The translations under genes and the position numbers were made by a program. From IMG/VR virus record IMGVR_UViG_3300037963_005162, positions 1 through 35,419 of that record: a stretch of 35,419 nucleotides of DNA; one strand, 5' to 3'. Each line of letters begins with the position of its first letter. Within the stretch, counting starts at the first letter, position 1. This document shows positions 10,401-16,146 of this stretch, piece by piece. A model generated the notes under the pieces. That model had not been told where the DNA came from. It saw only the letters and a list, made by a program, of their open reading frames with translations, and searched no databases. This stretch comes from a virus.

Positions 10401-12192
10401 CAGATTGTTCTGGCGTAGTTGTTCCTATGCCCACATCCCCATCTTCTTGGGTAACTGCCCCCTGCCTGTTTTCTTTTTCTATACGCTCGTCTGCTCTTAG
10501 CTCTGCTATGGCTTGGTGAAATTCAGCAACAGTCATCCCGTCTTCTAGCTGAGAAGATAGGACAGGCTGCCCTTTTAGTTTTTCTAATTCTTCAGCTATG
10601 TATGCATCTCTTTTACGCTGGAACCCAAGCCTTTCAAAAATTATGTCACGCTCTTCTGGCTTTGCTGTTTGGGACTGACGTTCTTGCCTTGCCTCCTCAT
10701 ACTCTTGGTACGCTAAGTCTTCTTCTGTTTCTAACTCTTCGTCATATACTACTGGTAAATCTTCTTCTGTTTCAACGGCTTCGGCTTCAGCAAGGACTGT
10801 TTGGTTATTATCTATAATCTCAACAGCCATTTGTTCAGCTATTTGTTCAACATCTTCCTCTGTGATCTCTTCGCCTTGCGCCTCCCTAAAAGACTTTATT
10901 TGCGGGGCAACAGATTTCTTAAATTCTTCTCGCTGCTTACTTCTCTCATTGCGTAGCTCTTTGTTTGATTTACGGATAGCTGCCTTTCTTCCAACATAGC
11001 CGGGAATACTTCCTACTCCTGTGTATGTTCCTCCCATTGCAGCACCAAGGCCATAGGCAGTTGCAATCTCATTAACTATTTGCTTCCAAGGTTTATCTGG
11101 GTTGTAAGTTGCTGTCTGAACAATGCTCTGGGCAATAGAGTCTGCAACTTCTTCAGCCCCCTCAAACTGAGATTGTTTCAGTGAAGCTTTAATTATTCCT
11201 CCAATGCTTTGTGCGGCTTTAGGGTTGGCTAATAAAGATTCAATACCAGTTAGCCCAAATAAACCGACAATGCCCGCCGTTGCAGCACCTCCAATTGTTG
11301 CTGGAAGTAAGGCTTCTTCTGCTGAGTTAGCGTATGCTATATCCCATATCTGATCGTCTGTTAAGTCTGGGTTGTTTTCACGTAGTTGTCCTACCTTTTC
11401 GGCGGCATAGGTATCTAAAGCAGAAGCATAAGTTCCAGCACCAGACCGGAGGCCATGTATCCCAGCCATAGAACCGATACTCATTTTCTTCTGAAGCCTT
11501 CTTCCTGCTCTGCCAGCTAATCTTTCTACAGCTTCTTCGCCTACCTCTCTACCTAAACGCTGCGCTCCATACCTAACACCTTGCCTTCCTACCGCCGCAG
11601 CTACGTTTCCTACTCCTGCTGTCGTAAGAAGAAAGGGAAGCTCTTGGGCTAAGGCAGTTCCAATCATGCCCCCAGTAGCAGCAGCTTCTGGGTCGGGCAT
11701 GGTTTCATACTGGCTTTCAACTACATCCCCAAGCACCTGAGCGTAGGTATCTCTCTCTGCCAAAGCGTCTTGAAATTCTTCACGCTTCCTATCTGCCACC
11801 TCATCTACGGTTTCACCAGTAACTGGAGACTCATCCAGCACCATCCAATCCGGTAAATCTTTAAGCCTTTCAGTTAATGCTAAACCAGCACCTGAGTACA
11901 GTGACCCTATATCAGCGGCAGTCTTTTGAAGAGTAGCACCGAGGCCATCGGCAGTTGGGAAGTCTTGGTAAAACTCTGGCTCCCAGATAAAGTTGGAAAA
12001 CTCATCACTGTCTCCAGCAATAGAAGAGTAAGCACCACCTAACCCACTAAGGAACGGCGAGCTTTCAAGAAAATCTTCCTCTTCAGACTCTTCCCATATG
12101 CGCCTCCTCTCATCATTGCGGAAATCTAAAGGGTCATACTTCTTGTAAAGATTTGACCAATCACTATCTGTTAAGGTGTCAAAGTAGCTCAC
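1468..12192 (-). CDS. Giant multidomain internal virion / polyvalent protein with methyltransferase-like and ADP-ribosyltransferase-like domains
   Basis: A 3574-residue protein, nearly a third of the window, last gene of the late block. Its GTG start overlaps the previous stop (TAGTG). Visible parts in order: Gly/Ala-rich hydrophobic stretches at about 172-200, 295-325 and 378-398; an acidic repeat (ETEEDL twice) near 470-500; EEIAH at 1159-1163 in a zincin-like context (HExxH with the first His lost); a class I methyltransferase-like fold at about 1295-1440 (ADIGGGRFDNA near 1304, acidic YDPFN, KPGGTVYFK near 1380); an ADP-ribosyltransferase-like fold at about 1485-1795 (FFHATTFDG near 1502, GHFFSPDP near 1555, NEMGRDNLAVFDNNQIKSA near 1770) like ART domains of phage polyvalent proteins; then about 1750 mostly helical residues with hydrophobic segments near 2860 and 3253-3285. 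The position matches the T7 gp16 slot. Ejection with the DNA and action on host targets are inferred. Confidence 0.85.
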   Translation of the reverse strand: MSYFDTLTDSDWSNLYKKYDPLDFRNDERRRIWEESEEEDFLESSPFLSGLGGAYSSIAGDSDEFSNFIWEPEFYQDFPTADGLGATLQKTAADIGSLYSGAGLALTERLKDLPDWMVLDESPVTGETVDEVADRKREEFQDALAERDTYAQVLGDVVESQYETMPDPEAAATGGMIGTALAQELPFLLTTAGVGNVAAAVGRQGVRYGAQRLGREVGEEAVERLAGRAGRRLQKKMSIGSMAGIHGLRSGAGTYASALDTYAAEKVGQLRENNPDLTDDQIWDIAYANSAEEALLPATIGGAATAGIVGLFGLTGIESLLANPKAAQSIGGIIKASLKQSQFEGAEEVADSIAQSIVQTATYNPDKPWKQIVNEIATAYGLGAAMGGTYTGVGSIPGYVGRKAAIRKSNKELRNERSKQREEFKKSVAPQIKSFREAQGEEITEEDVEQIAEQMAVEIIDNNQTVLAEAEAVETEEDLPVVYDEELETEEDLAYQEYEEARQERQSQTAKPEERDIIFERLGFQRKRDAYIAEELEKLKGQPVLSSQLEDGMTVAEFHQAIAELRADERIEKENRQGAVTQEDGDVGIGTTTPEQSVTEEQEVPTPTLPPQPETDYVIANTVKRKVGKKFNWVKDDQVKDAPIEVELEYTLRPENPQQAVLKYNKNTKSWGIGYYQGVSSTGKPKFNEEFTIQDDSAIETILDSKKRVVGARIPKNITTQDFIANDQNKEDGRVWKVTKSDTSKRTDKAKTDVVPQQEIALKVVDAIKNKNIKSILKPLVESNTVTLGQMRALINAAGVKGAKGTDVYAGTVADPSTLGRHLLKAISNSSEPSVYRRIVGDPRQTTTPTDESTAGSLKDEQNLALSLKSKAKGKGLKERRTVALISLLQTAGEKAEANKAGLFEFDEARQAGGTGRLQPTTQQTQAEALDEFAPEDFEVDQAAAQQQRESEAIEAQVEESIDAAQGAQRQRTLEDREADAFVKEQADKIEGLANSSDEQKSKQGIQILRRLDSLNLNPETMTEQDKVKARKFAEQVHKDPQTFYENLPLIKQELAGSIASQKKRGATSTIPDLPKAKGAAQIKELVNRTDNGLTEEQRRVFNKFIEVLDQKTLALLTLEITGGVDIDGNETVTFDGTFNALTNAAKIANSANPEVVAEEIAHFTAKLLPEQYRKRVKSLQLKAFEKEEKRIKKAIKKATGTERLILQTELDILDEAKKSAGELSSANYARIRTNAAAKNGIILSEVPSDTPLYYDSIAGSIGEGLNLWSYPAQDISSADTSINQGRMPTTFTSNFVEFVPGGINADIGGGRFDNATEYLKSLGVENLIYDPFNRTIEHNNQVVARIANGQADTATVNNVLNVIKEARVRQLVIAQAANAVKPGGTVYFKIFEGNRTGEGASPKTKPDNWQENRKAADYLPEIENRFGNVQRRGDIIIAKEPKIESEIAGSIAAFNPGNWEQGEGFDAKALQLIDKPQVNTPEFAEWFGDSVVKTADGKPLIFFHATTFDGQIDRFDELSGFIDRKRAELGLSKSDPLPDYVQAEVVQNNDKRIGHFFSPDPVFGQLYLGNVEPGTEPYNKMSSLLLSDNKLVNNDAAYFKGHGTDLTIYPVYIRAENPFDGSNPEHRLRLEQAVADAAADAAYLQDQLDMEKAWSFNTKIADSLNHQREPDVAELESFGYTQEEIDMELETFAEESAKINAALERLSNGFSVETVGNLSQIQRGTINEDLYLNKVKQAVSELEYKHWSEVEKFTRHIKYAGFDGYYINEMGRDNLAVFDNNQIKSAISNTGEFSTDPDSVISGSISQEQTDILDRIDQDLYGIINPDEFYARNLVKQSTEGAFKRGVEIALDIVSALLDNSLIRVESVAARREKRRFFSEVEKMLKTGKGLDFNRAAKPGGLLTRSAMDAGSIYISSAKKLTTDLSTLEKAGRGESADLLKGQAAAATTTVSSILNRILAGKTPTKQVSKLIKKNIVDSVGAVAADSILPKEYEAQKQKFIEDGRPELAKVLADTSLTFLKTLQSRMRWVETNYQNLAKELRSERVKKIISKADDALQKEAKEVAIFRELERQFRIAAIAVASESTDVRAANVLLNIAGNEETLLENQRDVANIRGKAKEIARVVSKAALGSEILEVNPNATAADVAAQADRILEVYSKERTLNPNAPALAEPGTKTYKKWQLAAGILATNKSLKENALALVFSEDGDLEQDGIQKFADDLIRGLEDTDPEVKAKAIAAATKRVTNYAKKSERQRLIFQKQYEPLNTLFNRLQAYNEARQIADRFLNDPELKAYLATLNKDAKAIETPVFRIKEGKEGVEEEVFLDGVMPDNYQNNTLIIPVPQRGTNKAKVVVVEILSDKKGDENLARMREAYDAITDWLITNGAEHEYFDYYQAWQNSLENIYMSELVMHPKQNVRALPVRWTFSVLEQTLNNIPGRSVEVTKQLVRKHNLYYQRMAAWAATYGDAWKNKMKAAAKSHGYDTNFNTIDRDETYRQWELSVGNELRASHQEGGRNLEEGDFLMSGEQVTEADMALLNFEGQITDEAYALNQNIADLDKSVTPTYIVDRKKGAAPIVRLPLAKGKTFLPRVFSERAKTFLSNYRTLRNATPNGELGPKDFSDLFTGHEEALLSFIVDRNPEFIKRPSELEEAYSKLAAAIGDGSLDSVSADDVVDFLQSETGKGRAEIKQLILSEYKDILNSLERIILPSENTKRTAVYTDLEAEGPFVKARSNALGPYYFYQYGFRNESDLKKFALMGSSKPLENVMLSIQSIQREYETLENNIIKRRRELIKEGFPKNSPALEKRLRKEFKLEASTGTTYIPTIDELYFWKRRLGDIAETYATAYSPGSAGSKEDIMPGGFHRAQSAVIGSTLLAASTLIKNSTDASVIGGSNLAAAQGQTGAASFLKGLLLRWPTSIGKMGVSTGASAIRYTTGLETQLTRTEAGKKVFAPKFSWDKPALIFKSLPGMIDAFIKARGLHKATAPITGFLAPAAEEFFQNMPLRLHEARLLKERGLDMPVTPIETEQAFYGDLMSGGNGINSYKTDSEFIQLLGRSIQSGFGQAEAALALAGRPVFPRMGDISGNVQLWNAGIEFVRNIERMLRLSYNRRKIYGDSLTEDISEEELLGRYLYIMRANKASFNNALGMMARGGVTNFQKEAKKFFQDLESGEETQFLTDLQRNSIAEGWVTQSNSATPSNRPTWARLTKTNQMLMALLGWGSNAIQNLANVTLGRSRKGTASDKAQQSFASMIWMLGLMASSIPAGILAMVMINWFMRTFLGREPKKGMPYDKKDPADSARAFLGLSLSSVPMVGAWLESLVDEAPSRGMMHPGSLFASKAGVVVKYLAETAETKDPTYGLNSLARGMSPMVVGIKDQFTEYGQGWLGFTNASNAIRNFYKPSDVKHFKGQTIASSVANINVLTNDVRLFQSALGRGDVEEATRLRIVMLNSLKEEDPKLSNLEAERKLNSHLRLKTPLHYALAPGTIPTRSQFIEEMSVMKAKDKDWFDKTMKTLDTFNQFYIDFGIDRDGIWEAEEDTLPYFRMQNPQRPGSRERIKKSPTRLGMPQPNI
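4101..4117. promoter_or_regulatory. Dispersed palindrome, copy 1
   Basis: TATACTCTGACAGTATA: the 8+1+8 palindrome TATACTGT-N-ACAGTATA with one arm mismatch. It lies inside the giant gene, where the minus strand reads ILSEYK. It is probably an operator-like site for a dimeric DNA-binding protein, with no promoter nearby. Confidence 0.6.
8419..8435. promoter_or_regulatory. Dispersed palindrome, copy 2
   Basis: TATACTGTCATAGTATA: the same 17-bp palindrome with one arm mismatch. It lies inside the giant gene, where the minus strand reads YYDSI, in a different reading frame from copy 1. It sits just before the codons of an interdomain AGSI motif. Confidence 0.6.
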
Positions 12193-13931
12193 TAGTCTTT
12201 TTGATAATAATTTCTACTTACTTTTGCTGAAGCCCTTTCAAGTAAATTTCTCATGTTAAGTGTTGCTTGAAAGGCTGGGTCATTTAACTGCTCAACAGAA
12301 ACTCCTGCTATGTTTGCTGCCTCACCTATAATAAGTCCTCTAAACTCACTAGGGCTAACGCCAATCAAATCTCTTGCCCTAGTGTTTCTAATTAATTCCT
12401 CTTGCTCTGGTCTTAAAGAATCTCCTGTCTGCCCCGGCGTCATTGTGGTGGCTAAGTTCAGTGCATCTGCCATTGACTGCCCACCGGGTAACGCACTGGG
12501 GCCGGGAACAGCAAGAGGCTGAACTGGGACAGTTGGAACAACTGGCGCGGGAGTAACAGTAGGACTCTGGCTTAATGGGTTAGGCTGATTAACTTCTGGA
12601 CTGCTCATGCCCGCCCCATCCCAATCTGGCATTTGAATAGCAGACTCTGATCTTCGTGTTGGGTTTTCTCTAAAGAATCTTTCGGTGGCCGGGGAGTAGG
12701 GATTAGCCCTTGCGTAATCAAGCTGCCTTTGAAGATCAGCAAACTCTCTGCGCTGTTCAGCCTCAACTTGCTCAGAACTTCTTCGCGCCCGGAAAGCCGC
12801 ATCTCTCTCTAGCTGCTCTCTTCGTGCGGCTTCTCTTGCTGCGTTTCTCCTTTGAACCTCAGCAGCCACTTCGGCTTCAGATGTTTGGTTGCTGAAATCT
12901 ATAAATGAACTTTGGTCTGGCTCTGCTGATCCCTCAAAAATTTCCCCTCTCCATCTAGGTTTTTTATCTTCAGTCCACACGTTAACAAAGTTGTTGTCTG
13001 CACTACGTTCCCATAAACCTTTTGAAGTGTAATCAAAGTCCAGCCTTTCTAGCTCTTTTTGAAGTTTATCTGCTTCGCCACTTTTGTTATCTGCTTTTGC
13101 TGTAGCTATTAATGCTTTAAGCTCGCCCCTCCTTTTAAGGCCAGCGGCTGCTACCTTTTCGTTGCCGTCTGCAATATTATCATACCGATCTGCTTGAAGC
13201 CGCAAAGCGTTTTCATACTGCTCTGGTAGGTCTCCTTGTTTTAAATTAAAATTACGGAACCCTTCCCTGTTTCCGTACTGAACTGAAGGGGAGATGAGGC
13301 TATACAGATTTCCCCCTTCAATCCTTCTCTTGTTAAGCTCTTCTTGAGTGTTTGTTTTGGCAGCATCAGCCATAGCCAGACGGAACAAATCTGTTTCCTC
13401 TTGGTTCCCTTTGTATTGACGCAGATATCTGTCTGCATTCTTGGGATCAAGAAGACCAGCCCTATATATAGCAGCATTTTTCCGGTCTTCTTCCTTATTC
13501 ATTTCGGTTCTGTTTGCCCTAGCTATGTCTGCCATGAGCGCATTCTGCCTACTAACTGCAAGCTGACGGTTCTTTTCGCGCTGACGCTGTTCTTCCATTA
13601 AGGCCAACGCCATCTTTTGTTGTGCCTGCCTTCTCTTCTCAGCCTCTTGCGCGTTCATGTAGGCAACCTTTCTTTCTTGATCTATGTCGCCGCCAGTAGC
13701 AGCAACTGCATCAGCAAAGTTTGAGTACTGCATCTGAGGATCAGCGTTCTCAAAGAACACAGTCCTATTGGCCATGCCCGGAGGGGTGTAATAGTCTGGC
13801 TGGATAAAGCCTTGACCCATTCCCGCTGGCGCAGAGTTTCTTGCCATCCCAGAACCAATGCCGCCCGCATAGTTTTGCATATACGGGAGGGCATTCCTTG
13901 TCTTCCTAGCTATATCGTAAAAGGTAGCCAT
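12192..13931 (-). CDS. Probable internal virion protein, coiled-coil rich (579 aa)
   Basis: No family is recognised. The protein has a Gly/Pro/Tyr-rich N-terminus, then long charged helices rich in Gln, Arg, Glu and Ala at about 85-210 and 340-415 that should form coiled coils, then a Pro/Val-rich linker at about 425-500 (VTPAPVVPTVPVQP) and a helical C-terminus. No signal peptide or membrane segment is seen. It lies directly before the giant protein and shares one base with it (TAG/GTG), in the slot held by the T7 gp15 internal core protein. A role as a second ejected or core protein is inferred from this order and the helical composition only. The start is preceded by a perfect-looking palindrome (13932-13948) instead of a Shine-Dalgarno. 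Confidence 0.6.
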   Translation of the reverse strand: MATFYDIARKTRNALPYMQNYAGGIGSGMARNSAPAGMGQGFIQPDYYTPPGMANRTVFFENADPQMQYSNFADAVAATGGDIDQERKVAYMNAQEAEKRRQAQQKMALALMEEQRQREKNRQLAVSRQNALMADIARANRTEMNKEEDRKNAAIYRAGLLDPKNADRYLRQYKGNQEETDLFRLAMADAAKTNTQEELNKRRIEGGNLYSLISPSVQYGNREGFRNFNLKQGDLPEQYENALRLQADRYDNIADGNEKVAAAGLKRRGELKALIATAKADNKSGEADKLQKELERLDFDYTSKGLWERSADNNFVNVWTEDKKPRWRGEIFEGSAEPDQSSFIDFSNQTSEAEVAAEVQRRNAAREAARREQLERDAAFRARRSSEQVEAEQRREFADLQRQLDYARANPYSPATERFFRENPTRRSESAIQMPDWDGAGMSSPEVNQPNPLSQSPTVTPAPVVPTVPVQPLAVPGPSALPGGQSMADALNLATTMTPGQTGDSLRPEQEELIRNTRARDLIGVSPSEFRGLIIGEAANIAGVSVEQLNDPAFQATLNMRNLLERASAKVSRNYYQKD

Positions 13932-13948
13932 AATACTGTCACAGTATA
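13932..13948. promoter_or_regulatory. Dispersed palindrome, copy 3 (intergenic, abuts a start codon)
   Basis: AATACTGTCACAGTATA: one mismatch from TATACTGT-N-ACAGTATA, with 7-bp inner arms that pair perfectly. It fills the 20-bp gap between two genes and ends directly at the ATG of the 579-residue protein. A protein bound here, or a small RNA hairpin, could act on transcription or on start-codon access. Confidence 0.65.
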
Positions 13949-13951
13949 AAG

Positions 13952-14890
13952 TTAAACTCTCTCAAGTACCCTTGGGTAGTTGTTGTAAAGTGGGGCAGCG
14001 TACTGATATCCGTAAAGACCATTAAGCGGATTAACTCCGTACCCGATGAATGGCTGTTTAGGGAACCTTGCAAAAGGTTCTGTCTGGCTCATGTCATAAT
14101 TAACAAAGCCAACATTCTCTTGAGGGACTGGAGCCATTCCTTGCGCCTCTAATGCTGCTTGGTACTCGCGGGCCTGCGTGTACTCTGGGGTTTCAGCTAG
14201 GTGATATATCTGATTTGTCCTGTCAATCTGGCCTAACTGGCCAAGCCTGTTAAGCTGTTGCCCCATCATCTGGTTCCTAGCTTGCATCGGCATTAATTCT
14301 CTGGCTGCTAAAGAATCCATAATGCCCTGACGCCTGCCTATGTTTGCCAACTGTAGCCGGTTTAGGTAGTCATAGTCTGCCCTGCTTTGGTCGGCTAATT
14401 GGTTGGCAATCCCTACCTCAATTTGCTGGCTCCTGTCAGCGGCCATCTTGTCCAACCTAGAACCAGCACCCCCTCGGCTTCTAAACCCTGCAAGCTTTAG
14501 GTCTCTTCTGAGACCTTGCCTAGCTAAGTCACCAGCTTGGCGCATTGCGTCTGCTCTTTCAGAGCGTAAAGCAGAAAGCTTGTTCTCCATTCCCCCCCCA
14601 TAAATATTAGATAAAGCACCCGCTTCTTCCGTGGCATATCCTTTTACCCCGCCACGGTTTAATGCGCTTTCATATCGGTTAAGAGCGGTGGCGTCTTTCT
14701 TCTGTTGAGAGCCTATTCCTCCAATAATATCTTTAACTCTATCAGCAAGCTCTTGATTCCTTGGGGTAGCCACAGTCTCATAGGGAGACTGGGTTTGAGT
14801 TTGCTGTCCTAAAGGGGTAGCAAGTGGAGCGGAAAACCTCCTTGTATTCTGCTTTCCGCTCTGAAGCCTATCAAAATAATTAACAGCCAT
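13952..14890 (-). CDS. Probable internal virion protein (312 aa, helical)
   Basis: Unrecognised 312-residue protein. The first 60 residues are Thr/Gln/Pro-rich and probably flexible. Residues about 60-235 are strongly helical and rich in Arg, Gln, Leu, Ala and Met (for example MPMQARNQMMGQQLNRLGQLGQI). The last 60 residues are rich in Tyr, Pro and Asn (LYNNYPRVLERV at the end). There is no signal peptide or membrane segment. It precedes two other internal virion candidates in the same order as T7 gp14, gp15 and gp16, and such small helical proteins often form the first layer of the ejected channel. The role is inferred from order only. The sequence before the ATG is TATTATCCTCCGC, which has no Shine-Dalgarno. 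Confidence 0.6.
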   Translation of the reverse strand: MAVNYFDRLQSGKQNTRRFSAPLATPLGQQTQTQSPYETVATPRNQELADRVKDIIGGIGSQQKKDATALNRYESALNRGGVKGYATEEAGALSNIYGGGMENKLSALRSERADAMRQAGDLARQGLRRDLKLAGFRSRGGAGSRLDKMAADRSQQIEVGIANQLADQSRADYDYLNRLQLANIGRRQGIMDSLAARELMPMQARNQMMGQQLNRLGQLGQIDRTNQIYHLAETPEYTQAREYQAALEAQGMAPVPQENVGFVNYDMSQTEPFARFPKQPFIGYGVNPLNGLYGYQYAAPLYNNYPRVLERV

Positions 14891-14924
14891 GCGGAGGATA
14901 ATACCACACGGGAGTTATTATCGG

Positions 14925-15683
14925 CTAATTTGCAAGGGCGGTTTGCAGTTCAATTTGCCAGTTATCTAGAGAATCATCCCATTCAGACATATCCCTATCA
15001 ACTGACCTATGAAACTTCTCCTTAATCTTATCAGACCACTTGGGGAAAACTGGTATATCTATAGGAGTTGAAGCGGATGGCTGAGAAATTCCACCAGAAA
15101 CTGAAGCTTGTGCTTCAGTTGATCCGCTTTCTGGCCCTTCTGCTTTAAATATCTGACCATTAATATCTGTTCTAGGTACAGCTTCCCCCAAAAAAATACC
15201 CCCTCCGGTGGTAATTAACCCGGCAATCCCCTTGGCTATTAAAGACTCAAGATCAGAATACAAAACCCATCCATATTTATCTGGCTCTTCATAGTAAGAG
15301 TACAATGGCAATGATATTTGATTCCCGTTTAAGTCACGCAAGACATGGCGATTGCCATCATCTTTCCCGTATTCCCAAATCCATTTAACCATACCACCTT
15401 CTCCAAGTGGGCTTGTATCACTGTCCTTGTATTCCCACGGCCTCCTCAAAGCAAAGAGTAATTCACAAAGCCCTTGCCACACCGCAACCCACGGCCTGTC
15501 TAGCTGTAGCACATCATATGGGGAAAACCTAAAATTAGGGTACTGATAGTAGCTGAAAACTACACCTACATTAATGCCGTTAAACTGTGATTGCTTTCTC
15601 AAGATGTCATCATACCTATCCAAGTCTGACAAGTCTTTGTCAAACGCCCAATCTAATAAGCTTAATTCAGATTCTGTTGGCAT
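14925..15683 (-). CDS. Hypothetical tail-region protein, paralogue of its upstream neighbour (252 aa)
   Basis: Unrecognised protein rich in Trp, Tyr and Asp in its first 150 residues. Near residue 155 it has IAKGIAGLITTGGGIF, followed by a Ser/Gly/Ala linker (about 185-205) and a C-terminal helix with FPKW, EWDDSLDNW and a final QTALAN. The 153-residue protein just upstream has the same layout: SSLIGTGGG, FPKV, ERWEDSVQDW and QNQLS at the end. The two are therefore probably tandem duplicates that have diverged. The gene begins 1 nt after the stop of that neighbour and has no Shine-Dalgarno. A minor tail or nozzle-associated role is suggested by position only. Confidence 0.6.
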   Translation of the reverse strand: MPTESELSLLDWAFDKDLSDLDRYDDILRKQSQFNGINVGVVFSYYQYPNFRFSPYDVLQLDRPWVAVWQGLCELLFALRRPWEYKDSDTSPLGEGGMVKWIWEYGKDDGNRHVLRDLNGNQISLPLYSYYEEPDKYGWVLYSDLESLIAKGIAGLITTGGGIFLGEAVPRTDINGQIFKAEGPESGSTEAQASVSGGISQPSASTPIDIPVFPKWSDKIKEKFHRSVDRDMSEWDDSLDNWQIELQTALAN

Positions 15684-15684
15684 T

Positions 15685-16146
15685 TTAGCTTAATTGATTC
15701 TGAACAACTCTGACCCAATCTTGAACTGAATCCTCCCATCTCTCCCACTCATCTTTTAATTCTGGGAACTTAGACTTCACATTAGCTGGAACTTTAGGGA
15801 ACTCTGGCAAGGGTACTTTTAATTTACTTGGGTCGGCAGCAAGTCTTGCAAAGGGGCCGCTACCCCTGTTTACCCCGCCGCCAGTGCCGATTAATGAAGA
15901 CAACTTGTCTGTAGAAATTTGCAAGTACAGCCTCTCCCCATCTCTATATTCATACAGCAAACCAAGGTATGCATCAAAATAGAATTGCTTACCGTCTAGG
16001 TAAAATGCAGGGAGATCAATAAATGGAATGAGAATCCAAATGATCTCTTTAACTTCGTCTGGGGTAAGAGTCCTACTTTGGGCTTGGGTTAGTAGCTCAT
16101 CTACCCTTTGCCCTTCTTCATCACTACGCTTTTTTAGTTGAGGCAT
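15685..16146 (-). CDS. Hypothetical tail-region protein, shorter paralogue (153 aa)
   Basis: Unrecognised protein. The N-terminal helix is charged (KKRSDEEGQRVDELL), the middle is aromatic and beta-like (FYLDGKQFYFDAYLGLLYEY), then comes a Gly stretch (SLIGTGGGV) near residue 85, a Pro/Lys linker (KVPLPEFPKVPANVKSKF) and a C-terminal helix DEWERWEDSVQDW. The Gly stretch, the FPK element and the last helix are shared with the 252-residue protein that follows. Its first 23 bases overlap the end of the nozzle candidate gene, so the two should be translationally coupled. No Shine-Dalgarno is visible. The function is unknown; the context is the tail. Confidence 0.55.
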   Translation of the reverse strand: MPQLKKRSDEEGQRVDELLTQAQSRTLTPDEVKEIIWILIPFIDLPAFYLDGKQFYFDAYLGLLYEYRDGERLYLQISTDKLSSLIGTGGGVNRGSGPFARLAADPSKLKVPLPEFPKVPANVKSKFPELKDEWERWEDSVQDWVRVVQNQLS

